Below, piece by piece: positions 8,673-16,360 of a stretch of 64,000 bases of DNA. Source of the stretch: Amycolatopsis sp. NBC_01488 (lineage in GTDB: Bacteria; Actinomycetota; Actinomycetes; Mycobacteriales; Pseudonocardiaceae). The translations under genes and the position numbers were made by a program. Positions within the stretch are counted from its first letter, which is position 1. Each line of letters starts with the position of its first letter. The stretch is from contig NZ_CP109434.1 of the NCBI RefSeq assembly GCF_036227105.1, forward strand, positions 3,228,001-3,292,000, written 5' to 3'. The notes below the pieces were generated by a model. It had not been told where the DNA came from and made no database searches. It worked only from the letters and a program-made list of their open reading frames with translations.

Positions 8673-9473
8673 ATGAGCAAGTCCACGTACGTAGTGGGCG
8701 ACGTGCACGGCCACCGTGACGAACTGGCCGAGGCACTGCGCGCCGAAGGCCTCCTCGACGACGAAAACACCTGGTCCGGGGGCGAGGACCAGCTGTGGTT
8801 CCTCGGCGACTTCGTCGACCGCGGCCCGGACGGCGTCGGCGCGATCGACCTGGTCATGCGGCTGGAGCAGCAGGCCGCGGCGGCCGGCGGCCAGGTGCAG
8901 ACGCTGCTGGGCAACCACGAGATCCTGGCGCTGGGGATGTACCACTTCGGCGACGAGCCGGTGCCGTCCGACTTCGGCCCGCGCAGCTTCGCCCGCAGCT
9001 GGGAGATCAACGGCGGGCTCCTGTCGGACCAGGACCGCCTGACGCCGGAGCACATCGAGTGGCTTTCCCGGCGTCCGCTGGCGGCGCTGGCGGCCGACCA
9101 CCTGCTGCTGCACTCCGACACGCTGGAGTACCTGGACTGGGGATCGACGGTCTCGGAGATCAACGAGGCGGCGGCGGACATCCTGGCGGGCTCGGACATC
9201 GAGGCGTGGTGGGACGTGTGGCGCCGCATGACGACGCGCTACGCGTTCCGCGGTCCGGAAGGCGAAGAGAACGCGCAGAAGCTGATGGACGCCCTCGGCG
9301 GTTCCCGGATCGTGCACGGCCACAGCGTCATCGCCGACCAGCTGGGCATCCACCCGACGCAGATCGAGGGGCCGTTCCTGTACGCGGGCGGCAAGGCGCT
9401 GGGCGTCGACGGCGGGTTGTTCGTCGGCGGGCCGTGCCTGGTGGTGGAGCTGCCGTACGAACCGGAGTCGTGA
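8673..9473 (+). CDS. PPP-type metallophosphoesterase
   Basis: 266 residues. It has the full calcineurin-like metal set of the serine/threonine phosphatase (PPP) group: GDVHGH at residues 9-14, GDFVDRG, GNHE and VHGH near the C-terminus. Closest families are bacterial PPP phosphatases (PrpA/PrpE, Ap4A hydrolase-like). It lies 37 bases after the HAD phosphatase on the same strand and abuts the convergent YccF gene (stops adjacent at 9473/9474). Target phosphoester unknown. Cytoplasmic. Confidence 0.86.
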   Translation: MSKSTYVVGDVHGHRDELAEALRAEGLLDDENTWSGGEDQLWFLGDFVDRGPDGVGAIDLVMRLEQQAAAAGGQVQTLLGNHEILALGMYHFGDEPVPSDFGPRSFARSWEINGGLLSDQDRLTPEHIEWLSRRPLAALAADHLLLHSDTLEYLDWGSTVSEINEAAADILAGSDIEAWWDVWRRMTTRYAFRGPEGEENAQKLMDALGGSRIVHGHSVIADQLGIHPTQIEGPFLYAGGKALGVDGGLFVGGPCLVVELPYEPES

Positions 9474-9848
9474 TCAGCCGATCTCGACGATCTCCTTGCC
9501 GAGCGGCATCAGGGACACCGGGATCATCTTGAAGTTCGCCACGCCGAGCGGGATGCCGATGATCGTGACGCACAGCGCGATGCCCGTGAACACGTGCCCG
9601 ATCGCCAGCCACAGCCCGGCGAAGAGGAACCAGATGACGTTGCCGACGAAGGACGCCGCGCCCGCGTCGCGGCGTTCGACCACCGTGCGGCCGAACGGCC
9701 ACAGCGCGTAGCGCGCGATCCGGAACGACGCGAGCCCGAACGGGATCGTCACGATCAGGACGCAGCAGATCACGCCCGCGAGCAGGTAGCCCAGTGCCAT
9801 CCAGAAGCCGCACAGGACAAGCCAGATGATGTTCAGCAGCGTGCGCAT
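9474..9848 (-). CDS. YccF-domain small membrane protein
   Basis: 124 residues with two copies of the YccF unit: IIWLVLCGFWMALGYLLAG ... IPFGLASFRIARYALWPFG and then VIWFLFAGLWLAIGHVFTG ... IPLGVANFKMIPVSLMPLG. Each unit has a hydrophobic helix pair and a Pro-Phe/Pro-Leu-Gly turn. The family is widespread and of unknown function. The ATG at 9848 shares a base with the upstream phzF-like stop, so the two genes are coupled. A YccF protein also follows moaA2 in the mycobacterial region as I recall it. Confidence 0.85.
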   Translation of the reverse strand: MRTLLNIIWLVLCGFWMALGYLLAGVICCVLIVTIPFGLASFRIARYALWPFGRTVVERRDAGAASFVGNVIWFLFAGLWLAIGHVFTGIALCVTIIGIPLGVANFKMIPVSLMPLGKEIVEIG

Positions 9849-10597
9849 CAGACGTGCAGCTCCCCGCTCACGATCGTGACGGCCTGTCCGGCCAGGTGGA
9901 CGCGGTCGCCGTACTGGCGGGTCCGGACGATCCCGCCGCGTTCGGAAATCTGGTGGCCGGTGAGTTCGTCGCGCTGGAGCCGTTCGGACCAGTACGGCGA
10001 CAGGATGCAGTGCGCGGAGCCGGTGACCGGGTCTTCGTCGATGCCGACGCCCGGCGCGAAGAAGCGGCTGACGTAGTCGTCGCCTTTCGCGGTGACCAGC
10101 AGGCGGCCGGTCCAGGTGTGCTTGAGCTTCGCGAGGTCGGGTTCGAGGTTCTTGACCGTCTCGGCGTCGGGTAGGACGGCGAAGAGGTTCTCGACGCCGC
10201 GTCCGACGTACTCGATCTCGACCCCGGGCAGGATTTCGGACAGGTCGTCGTCGGTCGGGGTCGGCGGGTCGGAGGGGAAGTCCAGCTCGACCCAGCCGTC
10301 TTCGGCCTTGGCGCGCAGCTCCCCGCTTTTCGTGGTGTAGGTCTGCTCGCCGCCGAGGACGTGGGTGACCGCGACGGTGGCGTGGCCGCACAGCGCGACT
10401 TCGACCGCCGGGGTGAACCACCTGAGCGACTTCGGGCCGGTCGTCGTGGTGACGACGAAGGCGGTCTCGGCGTGCTTCATCTCCGTGGCGACGGCTTGCA
10501 TCCAGGTGGGGTCGGCGGGTTCGTCCAGGAGGACGACCCCGGCGGAGTTCCCGGCGAAGGCCCGGTCGGTGAAGGCGTCGACGACGAAGAAGCGCAT
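9848..10597 (-). CDS. PhzF-family isomerase-like protein
   Basis: 249 residues with the PhzF/diaminopimelate epimerase-like double fold. The N-terminus FFVVDAFTDRAFAGNSAGVV contains the family motif (F-x-G-N-x-x-G-V), and the catalytic Glu region is visible as MKHAETAFV near residue 42. The second half has GHATVAVTHVL and SRFFAPGVGIDEDPVTGSAHC, both typical. PhzF proteins isomerise trans-2,3-dihydro-3-hydroxyanthranilate in phenazine makers, but most relatives have unknown substrates; no phenazine genes are near. Coupled to the YccF gene. Confidence 0.88.
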   Translation of the reverse strand: MRFFVVDAFTDRAFAGNSAGVVLLDEPADPTWMQAVATEMKHAETAFVVTTTTGPKSLRWFTPAVEVALCGHATVAVTHVLGGEQTYTTKSGELRAKAEDGWVELDFPSDPPTPTDDDLSEILPGVEIEYVGRGVENLFAVLPDAETVKNLEPDLAKLKHTWTGRLLVTAKGDDYVSRFFAPGVGIDEDPVTGSAHCILSPYWSERLQRDELTGHQISERGGIVRTRQYGDRVHLAGQAVTIVSGELHV

Positions 10598-10662
10598 GCT
10601 CCCAATGTAGCCCGTGACCTGGGCGTGTTGATCTTTTCTCAGGGAGATTCAGGGGTTGTCCC

Positions 10663-12075
10663 TTACGACTCCCCGATGGTCGGCTTGACGATCTTCTCGC
10701 CGTCCGGGCCGAGTTCGGGCTTGAGGTCGAAGACGTCCTCGTCGACGGCGTACTTGTTCTTGTGCTCTTTGTCGTCTTCCTTCTTCTTGCCGCCGGCCCC
10801 CGCACCCGCGGCACCGGCACCTGAGCCCTTGCCCTTCGCGGCCGCGGCGGCGGTGGCACCGCGTTCGAGCCGCTCGCCCGGTGCCTTGCCGCCGGTCTTT
10901 CCGGCCCCGGCGGCTTTGCCTTCACCGGGGGCTTCCTTCGGATCGCCGGTGTAGCCACCACCGGAGACGCGGGAGCCGGCGAACCCGCTCCCGGCACGCC
11001 CGACACCGGACTTGCCGCGCGTGATGTCTTCGCCTGCGGAGGTGCCGCCGGTGGTGCCGGGCATGGCGAGGCCGTCCGGGGTCATCCGCGGGAAGGCGCT
11101 CGGGGAGGGCGTGCCGCGGAAGCCGGTGGTGCCGCCGGTGAAGTTCGTCCCGCCGACCCCACTGGTGGTCCCGGGCTGAACGAAGTTCGGCGGCGTGGTG
11201 CCGGGGGGTGCCACTCCGGGTGGGGTCGTGCCTCCGGGGACGTAGCTGCCGCTCGTTCCGCCTGGGCCGGTGCCGCCGACGGTGGGGGTGCCGGTGAAGC
11301 TGGTGCTGCTGGTGCCGTGGAATCCGGAGACGGAGGTGGAGTCGCTGCCGAGCTGCGGCGGCGGTGCGTAAGTGGGCTGGGAGCTGGCGGTCTCGTGGTA
11401 GGTGCTGTCGAGGTTTTGGAGTACCTGAACGGCTTGCTGGTGCACGGCGTCGGCCTGCTGTTGCTTGGCCTGGATGCCGGCCATGGTGCCGCTCATGCCG
11501 ATGAGGTCGCCGTTGTTGTACTGCTGTTTGGCCTTGTCGAGCTCGGCTTGCTGGTTGAAGCCGGTGGGCTCGGGCATGTTGGTCTTCGCGTAATGGGCGG
11601 CCGCGGACTGCTGGGAGTAGTGATTCGACGCCAACTGCATCGCGTTGCCGGTTTGTTCGGTGTGGCTGGCTGTGTTCTGGAAAAAGCCGTTTGCCTGGTC
11701 GGCTGCGGGGCCTTGCCACGAGCCACCGGCTGCGGTGGCGGCGTCGCGGAATTGGTTGGAAGCGTCGGCGAGCCAGTTGCCGTAGGTGTTGGCCACCCTG
11801 CTGCGGTCGTTGAGGTCCTCGAGGTTCATGTTCTTGTGGACCATGTCGTACAGCACTTCGTGCGGCTGGTTCGCGTAGTTCTCGTCCGGCGTGGGGGCAC
11901 CTCCACGCAGGGTTTGCCCTTCCTGCAGGAGCTTTCCCTGGGCAACCGAATAGTCCGACGCCGCTTTCTGGGTTGTCCCCTGTACGTCGGCGCCGTGGCC
12001 TTGAAGCTTCTGCTCGGTGGCCGCGTAGTAGTCACCCTCGGACTGGCGATGCTGCGCCCGGTGCGGCTGACTCAT
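10663..12075 (-). CDS. PPE-like ESX-associated protein
   Basis: 470 residues. The N-terminal about 210 residues are alpha-helical and Gln/Ala-rich with a WXG-like turn SWQGPAAD near residue 120, as in PPE and WXG100-type secreted proteins. Residues about 230-330 are Gly/Thr/Pro-rich (GGTTPPGVAPPGTTPP), followed by an Ala/Gly/Lys-rich stretch and a conserved-looking acidic end (DEDVFDLKPELGPDGEKIV). The pattern fits large secreted substrates of actinobacterial type VII systems. It starts 14 bases after the DUF3558 gene and ends the four-gene operon. No secretion machinery (EccC and so on) is in the window. Confidence 0.72.
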   Translation of the reverse strand: MSQPHRAQHRQSEGDYYAATEQKLQGHGADVQGTTQKAASDYSVAQGKLLQEGQTLRGGAPTPDENYANQPHEVLYDMVHKNMNLEDLNDRSRVANTYGNWLADASNQFRDAATAAGGSWQGPAADQANGFFQNTASHTEQTGNAMQLASNHYSQQSAAAHYAKTNMPEPTGFNQQAELDKAKQQYNNGDLIGMSGTMAGIQAKQQQADAVHQQAVQVLQNLDSTYHETASSQPTYAPPPQLGSDSTSVSGFHGTSSTSFTGTPTVGGTGPGGTSGSYVPGGTTPPGVAPPGTTPPNFVQPGTTSGVGGTNFTGGTTGFRGTPSPSAFPRMTPDGLAMPGTTGGTSAGEDITRGKSGVGRAGSGFAGSRVSGGGYTGDPKEAPGEGKAAGAGKTGGKAPGERLERGATAAAAAKGKGSGAGAAGAGAGGKKKEDDKEHKNKYAVDEDVFDLKPELGPDGEKIVKPTIGES

Positions 12076-12089
12076 GGCTGGACTCCGTA

Positions 12090-12662
12090 TCAGTTGTTCT
12101 TGGGCAGCAGGGGTTCGATCTTCTCCGCGAATCTTTCGACGAGTTTGCAAGCGTTCGCTGTATCCGATCCCGACGACACCAGGATCAGGGCTCGGGACGC
12201 CGGTTTCACTTCCAGCCAGATGCCACATTGCCCGGGTGACTGCTGCGGTTCCCGTTCCTCGACCGCCGCCCGGCCGTGGACCGATCCTTCGCTCGCCTGA
12301 CTCGGATTTCCGACGTTGTTCTTGTAGCCGCGGCCGGGTTGAAGCGAGAGTGCGAGATCCACCGGGTTCACATCGCCCGCACGCGGCTTGGTGGCAGCGC
12401 AGGTTTCTTTCGCGTCGGCGACAGTGGGAACCGCCGGCGGAAATCCTTGGCCGGTGAGAGCTTGGTCTAAGATCGAGCACGGGTTCATTGAAGCGAAGGG
12501 GCTGTCCGGATTGCTGGACGGAGCGGGCGCGCCGGACGTATCCGTTCCACCGACGGTCGAACTCGGGTTCGCCTGGCCGCCCACCTGGTTCGTGCACGCG
12601 GCCAAAGCCACTGTCACGCACGCGACGACGGCCAGGAGACCCGGGATGCGTTGAGAGATCAC
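12090..12662 (-). CDS. DUF3558 lipoprotein
   Basis: 190 residues. A signal peptide ends at a lipobox (VALAACTN, Cys about 22). The mature part follows the DUF3558 pattern: a Thr/Ser/Pro-rich linker, then NPCSILD, a first Cys pair (ETCAATKP), a second region QCGIWLEV and a late NACKLVERFAEKIEPLLP. Such lipoproteins are common in Pseudonocardiaceae next to ESX-like genes; their function is unknown. GTG start at 12662 overlaps the preceding stop (GTGA). Confidence 0.85.
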   Translation of the reverse strand: MISQRIPGLLAVVACVTVALAACTNQVGGQANPSSTVGGTDTSGAPAPSSNPDSPFASMNPCSILDQALTGQGFPPAVPTVADAKETCAATKPRAGDVNPVDLALSLQPGRGYKNNVGNPSQASEGSVHGRAAVEEREPQQSPGQCGIWLEVKPASRALILVSSGSDTANACKLVERFAEKIEPLLPKNN

Positions 12663-13201
12663 TGCCCCTGCAGATTCTTGTTCAGCGCGGTGAACGCCAC
12701 GGTGTGGGCGTCTTCGGTTTCGCGGTAGTTCTTTCGGGCGATGACCATCGCCTCACGCGCGTCTTCTACCCCGCGTCTCATGAGGAGGAGATTGGGGATC
12801 AACGCCTCCGGGTCGCCATCGGCCACCGTCGCGTTGAACTGGGCGACGGCCTTGGCGTAGGTGCTGCCGCCCATCTGAGCCGCGCCTGCGAGAACTCGCA
12901 CGTCGCGGATCATCTTGTCGTAGCCGTCGATGAAGAAGTCGCAGGCCTTGATGTATGCCTGGAACCCCTCCTCGTTCACCGCGAACTTGCCGCCCTCGGC
13001 GAGAGCCTTGAGGTTGCTGCCGCCTGTGCTTACCTGCTTGGCCGCTTCGGCATCCGCTGGTCCGGCAATCACGCCCGAGAGGAAGTTGGAGCCCGCATCA
13101 CCGGCCGCCGGTGGGGGCGTGAACGATCCCGGCGCGCCGAACTGCGAACCGCCCATGACGCCCTCCCAGTCGTCGATACCACCCTGCGTGGTCTCTCGCA
13201 C
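12659..13201 (-). CDS. Uncharacterised helical protein of ESX-associated operon
   Basis: 180 residues; I do not recognise a named family. A Gly/Pro-rich N-terminal part (about 40 residues) is followed by a helical region without Cys clusters or membrane segments, containing EEGFQAYIKACDFFIDGYDKM and a C-terminal helix ending KNYRETEDAHTVAFTALNKNLQGQ. Helical length and position between EspG and a DUF3558 lipoprotein suggest an ESX partner or WXG100-like function. An internal ATG (residue 16, MGGSQFG) is an alternative start. It overlaps the DUF3558 gene by four bases. Confidence 0.65.
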   Translation of the reverse strand: MRETTQGGIDDWEGVMGGSQFGAPGSFTPPPAAGDAGSNFLSGVIAGPADAEAAKQVSTGGSNLKALAEGGKFAVNEEGFQAYIKACDFFIDGYDKMIRDVRVLAGAAQMGGSTYAKAVAQFNATVADGDPEALIPNLLLMRRGVEDAREAMVIARKNYRETEDAHTVAFTALNKNLQGQ

Positions 13202-13225
13202 TGTACTAGTGACGAACCGTCGACG

Positions 13226-13915
13226 TCAGTGGTTCCGGCCACGCTCGTGGAGCCACGTGCGCAGGTGAGAACCATCCGATGGGGTGAACGTCACCCGGGT
13301 TTCGCCGCCCGTTAAGGCCTCGCTGAACATCAGGAACCGGCCGCCCGCGTTGTCGACGAACGTCACCGTGCCTACCGGCTGCAAAGACGCACGACGCACT
13401 GACAACTCGAACGTGCCGTAGCGGTGCAGGGGCCACGACGAGAACTCCGTCGCCGCGTCCGCGTCGCGGCGGGTGCCCGGCTCGGTGAACGTCAGCTCCG
13501 CCAACGGCACCGGGCGGTACGCGGGGAGCATGCCCACCACCAGGTCGACCAGGCGGTCCGGGCGGGTCTGGGCGAACAGGATCTCCTCGCCCGCCAGCTC
13601 CGAAAACACGCCCAGGCCGTGGCCGATCGCCGCGCGGTAGAACACCTGGCGGCCCTCCTCGGCCGCGCGGACGATGATCAGCACGTCCGGCTGGGTCCAC
13701 GCCCGGAGTGTCTGCTCCACCTCGATGTCCAGCTTTTCCGGGCCCGCCAGGCCTCGTGACCGCATCGACTCCCACGAACGAGAAGCGATGCGCTCGTGCT
13801 CCGCCAGCGTGCGGCCGGGGCTGCGGATCTCGAACGGGTGCCAGTTCGCCGGAAGGCCGGTACGCCGGACCGCCGCGTCGACCTCAGCCAGGCCCAGTGC
13901 AAATTCCTCCGGCAC
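13226..13915 (-). CDS. EspG-family type VII secretion chaperone
   Basis: 229 residues. Typical EspG features are seen: an N-terminal strand-helix region LPANWHPFEIRSPGRT, then VEQTLRAWTQPDVLIIVRA, and a C-terminal half of short strands (ELSVRRASL, GTVTFVDNAGGRFLMF). EspG proteins bind the tip of PE-PPE heterodimers in the cytoplasm and keep them soluble for ESX export. It is the first gene of the operon with the 180-residue protein, DUF3558 lipoprotein and PPE-like protein (24 bases to the next gene), which makes the PPE-like protein its likely client. Confidence 0.78.
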   Translation of the reverse strand: MPEEFALGLAEVDAAVRRTGLPANWHPFEIRSPGRTLAEHERIASRSWESMRSRGLAGPEKLDIEVEQTLRAWTQPDVLIIVRAAEEGRQVFYRAAIGHGLGVFSELAGEEILFAQTRPDRLVDLVVGMLPAYRPVPLAELTFTEPGTRRDADAATEFSSWPLHRYGTFELSVRRASLQPVGTVTFVDNAGGRFLMFSEALTGGETRVTFTPSDGSHLRTWLHERGRNH

Positions 13916-13948
13916 GTCCCCGAGCGTAGCGGACCGGCCACCCCGCGC

Positions 13949-15145
13949 TCAGATGTCGAGCTGCCGCACACCCGTCTCGCGCAACGGCACCCGGCCGGCC
14001 CTCGCCCGTTTGCGCAAGCGGACGATTTCGTGCGGCTGTAACCCGATCGCGACGCCGAACGCCTCCACGTCCGGGAACCCGCCCTGCCGCTGCCGCAGCT
14101 CCAGCGCCTTGGCCACCTGCTCCGGGGAGAGCAGGCGCGCCAGCTCCGGCCCCGAAGCCGCGTTGATATCCACCAACGGAACAGCAACAGCAACAGGCGG
14201 CGGAGCCAGCGGGACCTCGTCGGCCGGGACGTAGGTCTCGATCCGGTCGTTCTGCCGCAGGTCCCGGAACGCCAGCCCGACGGTGAACGTCCGCACGCCG
14301 CCGTTCGTCCGCACCGCGACGCCGCCGCGGGCCAGCGACAGGATCCGCAGGTCCGCCGCGACGACCGTGCTCCGCTCGTTGAACGTCGTCCCCGCCGGCC
14401 GCAGCACGCGTGCCCGCGAGCCCACGGTGAACAGCGAAGCCGGCCCCTCCGGGACCTCGACCGCCGCGACCACCGAACCGTTGCCCAGGTCGTTCAGGCC
14501 GTGCACCACCGCGACGCCTTCCCGCCGCTCCAGGTGTTCGCGCGCGGGCTCGTCGAACGCCCTCAGCACGTCGCCCGCCATGGGCGGCACGTCGCACTGG
14601 AAGCCGAGCAGCACCGTGCCCTGGCGCCCGGCCGGCAGTTCCTCCACCGGTCCGGGACCGAACAGCCCGAGCACCCGCATCGGCTGGCCTCCGCGCGGCA
14701 AGGCCGTCAACGCGCCGAAGCGCAGGACACCCTCCCGGACGAGCACCTGCACGTGGAACCCGGTCAGCTGGTCGTACGCCGGCGCGACGACCTGCGCCAA
14801 CCCCTCCTGACGGCTCAAGTCGGGGCCGACGGCGTCGTCGGTGTACAGCTCCAGCGCGTCGCCGCTCCCGACGTCGCGCCGCCCGATCGCCACGAAGACG
14901 TCCTTGAGGAACCCGGCGTCGGTCACCGGCTCGACCTCGCTCGAGAAGAACTTCTTCCGCACCATGATCCCGAGGCGCAGGTTGTCCGCGAGGATCCGGT
15001 CGGCGCGCTTCAGCCGCGCGCGGGCGCCGCGGACCGCGCGCCCGAGGCTCACCTGCCCGCCGGGCAGCTCCCCGAGGCCGGGGAGGGAGACCGAGTCGTT
15101 GAGCGCCTTCCCGAACTCGATCAGCCCGACCCTGACCTCGGTCAC
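13949..15145 (-). CDS. Uncharacterised protein with C-terminal helix-hairpin-helix domain
   Basis: 398 residues from a GTG at 15145 that overlaps the previous stop (GTGA). Residues 1-330 match no family I know; they contain beta-rich blocks (GFHVQVLVREGVLRFGAL, VAVVHGLNDLGNGSVVAAVEV, GTTFNERSTVVAADL). Residues about 333-385 are a ComEA-type HhH unit (VDINAASGPELARLL ... GFPDVEAFGVAIGLQPHEI), a fold that usually binds nucleic acid or protein. No signal peptide or membrane segment. It is the last gene of the overlapping operon with the AAA ATPase, which suggests a function in the same unknown process. Confidence 0.75.
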   Translation of the reverse strand: MTEVRVGLIEFGKALNDSVSLPGLGELPGGQVSLGRAVRGARARLKRADRILADNLRLGIMVRKKFFSSEVEPVTDAGFLKDVFVAIGRRDVGSGDALELYTDDAVGPDLSRQEGLAQVVAPAYDQLTGFHVQVLVREGVLRFGALTALPRGGQPMRVLGLFGPGPVEELPAGRQGTVLLGFQCDVPPMAGDVLRAFDEPAREHLERREGVAVVHGLNDLGNGSVVAAVEVPEGPASLFTVGSRARVLRPAGTTFNERSTVVAADLRILSLARGGVAVRTNGGVRTFTVGLAFRDLRQNDRIETYVPADEVPLAPPPVAVAVPLVDINAASGPELARLLSPEQVAKALELRQRQGGFPDVEAFGVAIGLQPHEIVRLRKRARAGRVPLRETGVRQLDI

Positions 15146-15585
15146 GAGGTGGCGGCCAGGGTGACGCTGATCGACTGGTCGGCGTTGACGCGCTCGGACT
15201 CGACGACCATCCCGTTGGACGCCGCGCGCTCCTTGAGCCGGGCGAGAACAGCGCGCTGCACTTCGGCCGCGTACGCCTCGTCGACGGACAGGACCAGCCG
15301 CTGGGCTTCGGCTTCGGCGAGGCCGGGGCCGTCGACGTGGGCCACCTGGACGCCGTCGGGGCCGTAGCCGAACGTGATCCGCCGTCCTTCCCACGCGGCG
15401 ACGACGGCCGTGCCGTCGTCGGTGACCTGCGCCCGCAGCCCGGTCAGGGCGCGGGCGAGCAGGTCGCGGTGGCGCATCCGGGTCCGCACGGTGACGACGC
15501 CGGGCTGCGCCTGCGTGTGCGCGGCGATCGTCGCGGCGTTGAGCTGGGCCAGCGCCTCACTGCGCAGCTTGAGCGTGACGCTCAT
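15142..15585 (-). CDS. DUF1257 (Ycf35)-like protein
   Basis: 147 residues. The C-terminal part (AEVQRAVLARLKERAASNGMV then ERVNADQSISVTL) resembles the end of DUF1257/Ycf35 proteins, where a helix is followed by a short strand with the pattern E-x-x-x-x-D-x-S-I. The middle gives predicted strands (VVAAWEGRRITFGYGPDGVQV). DUF1257 genes sit beside DUF2997 and Ycf46-like AAA genes in cyanobacteria, which supports the call through context. ATG at 15585 overlaps the radical SAM stop (ATGA) and its own stop overlaps the next GTG. Function unknown. Confidence 0.6.
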   Translation of the reverse strand: MSVTLKLRSEALAQLNAATIAAHTQAQPGVVTVRTRMRHRDLLARALTGLRAQVTDDGTAVVAAWEGRRITFGYGPDGVQVAHVDGPGLAEAEAQRLVLSVDEAYAAEVQRAVLARLKERAASNGMVVESERVNADQSISVTLAATS

Positions 15586-16157
15586 CGGTGATCCCTTTCG
15601 AGCAGCGCTTCGAGTACTTCGGTGGTGGCGAACCCGTTCAGCTCGATCGCGCCGTCCGGGGCGATCGTCAGTTCCAGGCGGTTCGGGGTGGTGAAGATCG
15701 ACTCGTCGTAGCGGTCGGTCAGGAAGTGGAACCGCTGGTTCACCGAGCCCACCCACGGCCGCGACGGTTCCGGCCGGTCGGCGAGAAAAGGGCCGTCCAC
15801 CAGCAGATCCGTCGAGTCCAGGAGCTTCGACGGCGGCAGTTCCTCCAGGACGTGCCCGGTGAACGTCATCACCGAAAGCCCCGCCGAGCGCACCGCGGAG
15901 GCGAAGAGCCCCAGCGGCTCCGGCTGGTCGAACGGCTCGCCGCCGAGCAGCGTGACGCCCTCGATGCCGTCGATCGCCACCACGCGCGAAACCAGCTCCT
16001 GCCACGGGACGAGCGTGCCGCCGCGGGTCGTCCACGTCTGCGGGTTGAAGCAGCCGGGGCAGCGCACCGAGCAGCCCTGCGTCCACACCGCGCACCGCAG
16101 GCCGGGGCCTTCGGCCGCGGTGACGTCGACGATCCGGTGGAGGTTCAGGAGTTCCAT
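15582..16157 (-). CDS. Radical SAM / 4Fe-4S activase-like protein
   Basis: 191 residues. The cluster motif C-x3-C-x2-C is at Cys29, Cys33 and Cys36 (QGCSVRCPGCF), and a GGEPF motif follows at about residue 75. Size and layout match the short activating-enzyme type (NrdG/PflA-like) of the radical SAM superfamily, which act on a partner protein. No anaerobic ribonucleotide reductase or glycyl radical enzyme is nearby, so the usual partner is missing. Start overlaps the DUF2997 gene by 13 bases and stop overlaps the DUF1257-like gene. Presumed to modify a protein or small molecule for the neighbouring AAA system. Confidence 0.82.
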   Translation of the reverse strand: MELLNLHRIVDVTAAEGPGLRCAVWTQGCSVRCPGCFNPQTWTTRGGTLVPWQELVSRVVAIDGIEGVTLLGGEPFDQPEPLGLFASAVRSAGLSVMTFTGHVLEELPPSKLLDSTDLLVDGPFLADRPEPSRPWVGSVNQRFHFLTDRYDESIFTTPNRLELTIAPDGAIELNGFATTEVLEALLERDHR

Positions 16158-16360
16158 TGCGACTGCTGCTGCGAAGCCGTGTTCTCCGCGGACGCCGACG
16201 TGCGCCGGTAGTCCTCGGTGAACTCCGACGTCACGGTCTCCGCGCCGAGCAGGTCCTCCAGCAGCGGGATGTAGTCGAGGCACTTGGACCCGGTCATGCC
16301 GTGGGTTTCGGCGCTGATCGAGCCGTCCTTGCCGATCGTGACGGTCACGCGGTGCGTCAT
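16145..16360 (-). CDS. DUF2997 small protein
   Basis: 71 residues. The DUF2997 pattern is plain: a first strand pair ([20 protein letters not shown]), then G-x-K-C ([17 protein letters not shown]) with a conserved Cys, followed here by a Ser/Gln-rich tail. The family is known mainly from cyanobacteria and actinobacteria beside DUF1257 and AAA genes and has no assigned function. The conserved Cys could be a modification or metal site. The ATG at 16360 overlaps the AAA stop (ATGA). Confidence 0.78.
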   Translation of the reverse strand: MTHRVTVTIGKDGSISAETHGMTGSKCLDYIPLLEDLLGAETVTSEFTEDYRRTSASAENTASQQQSQWNS

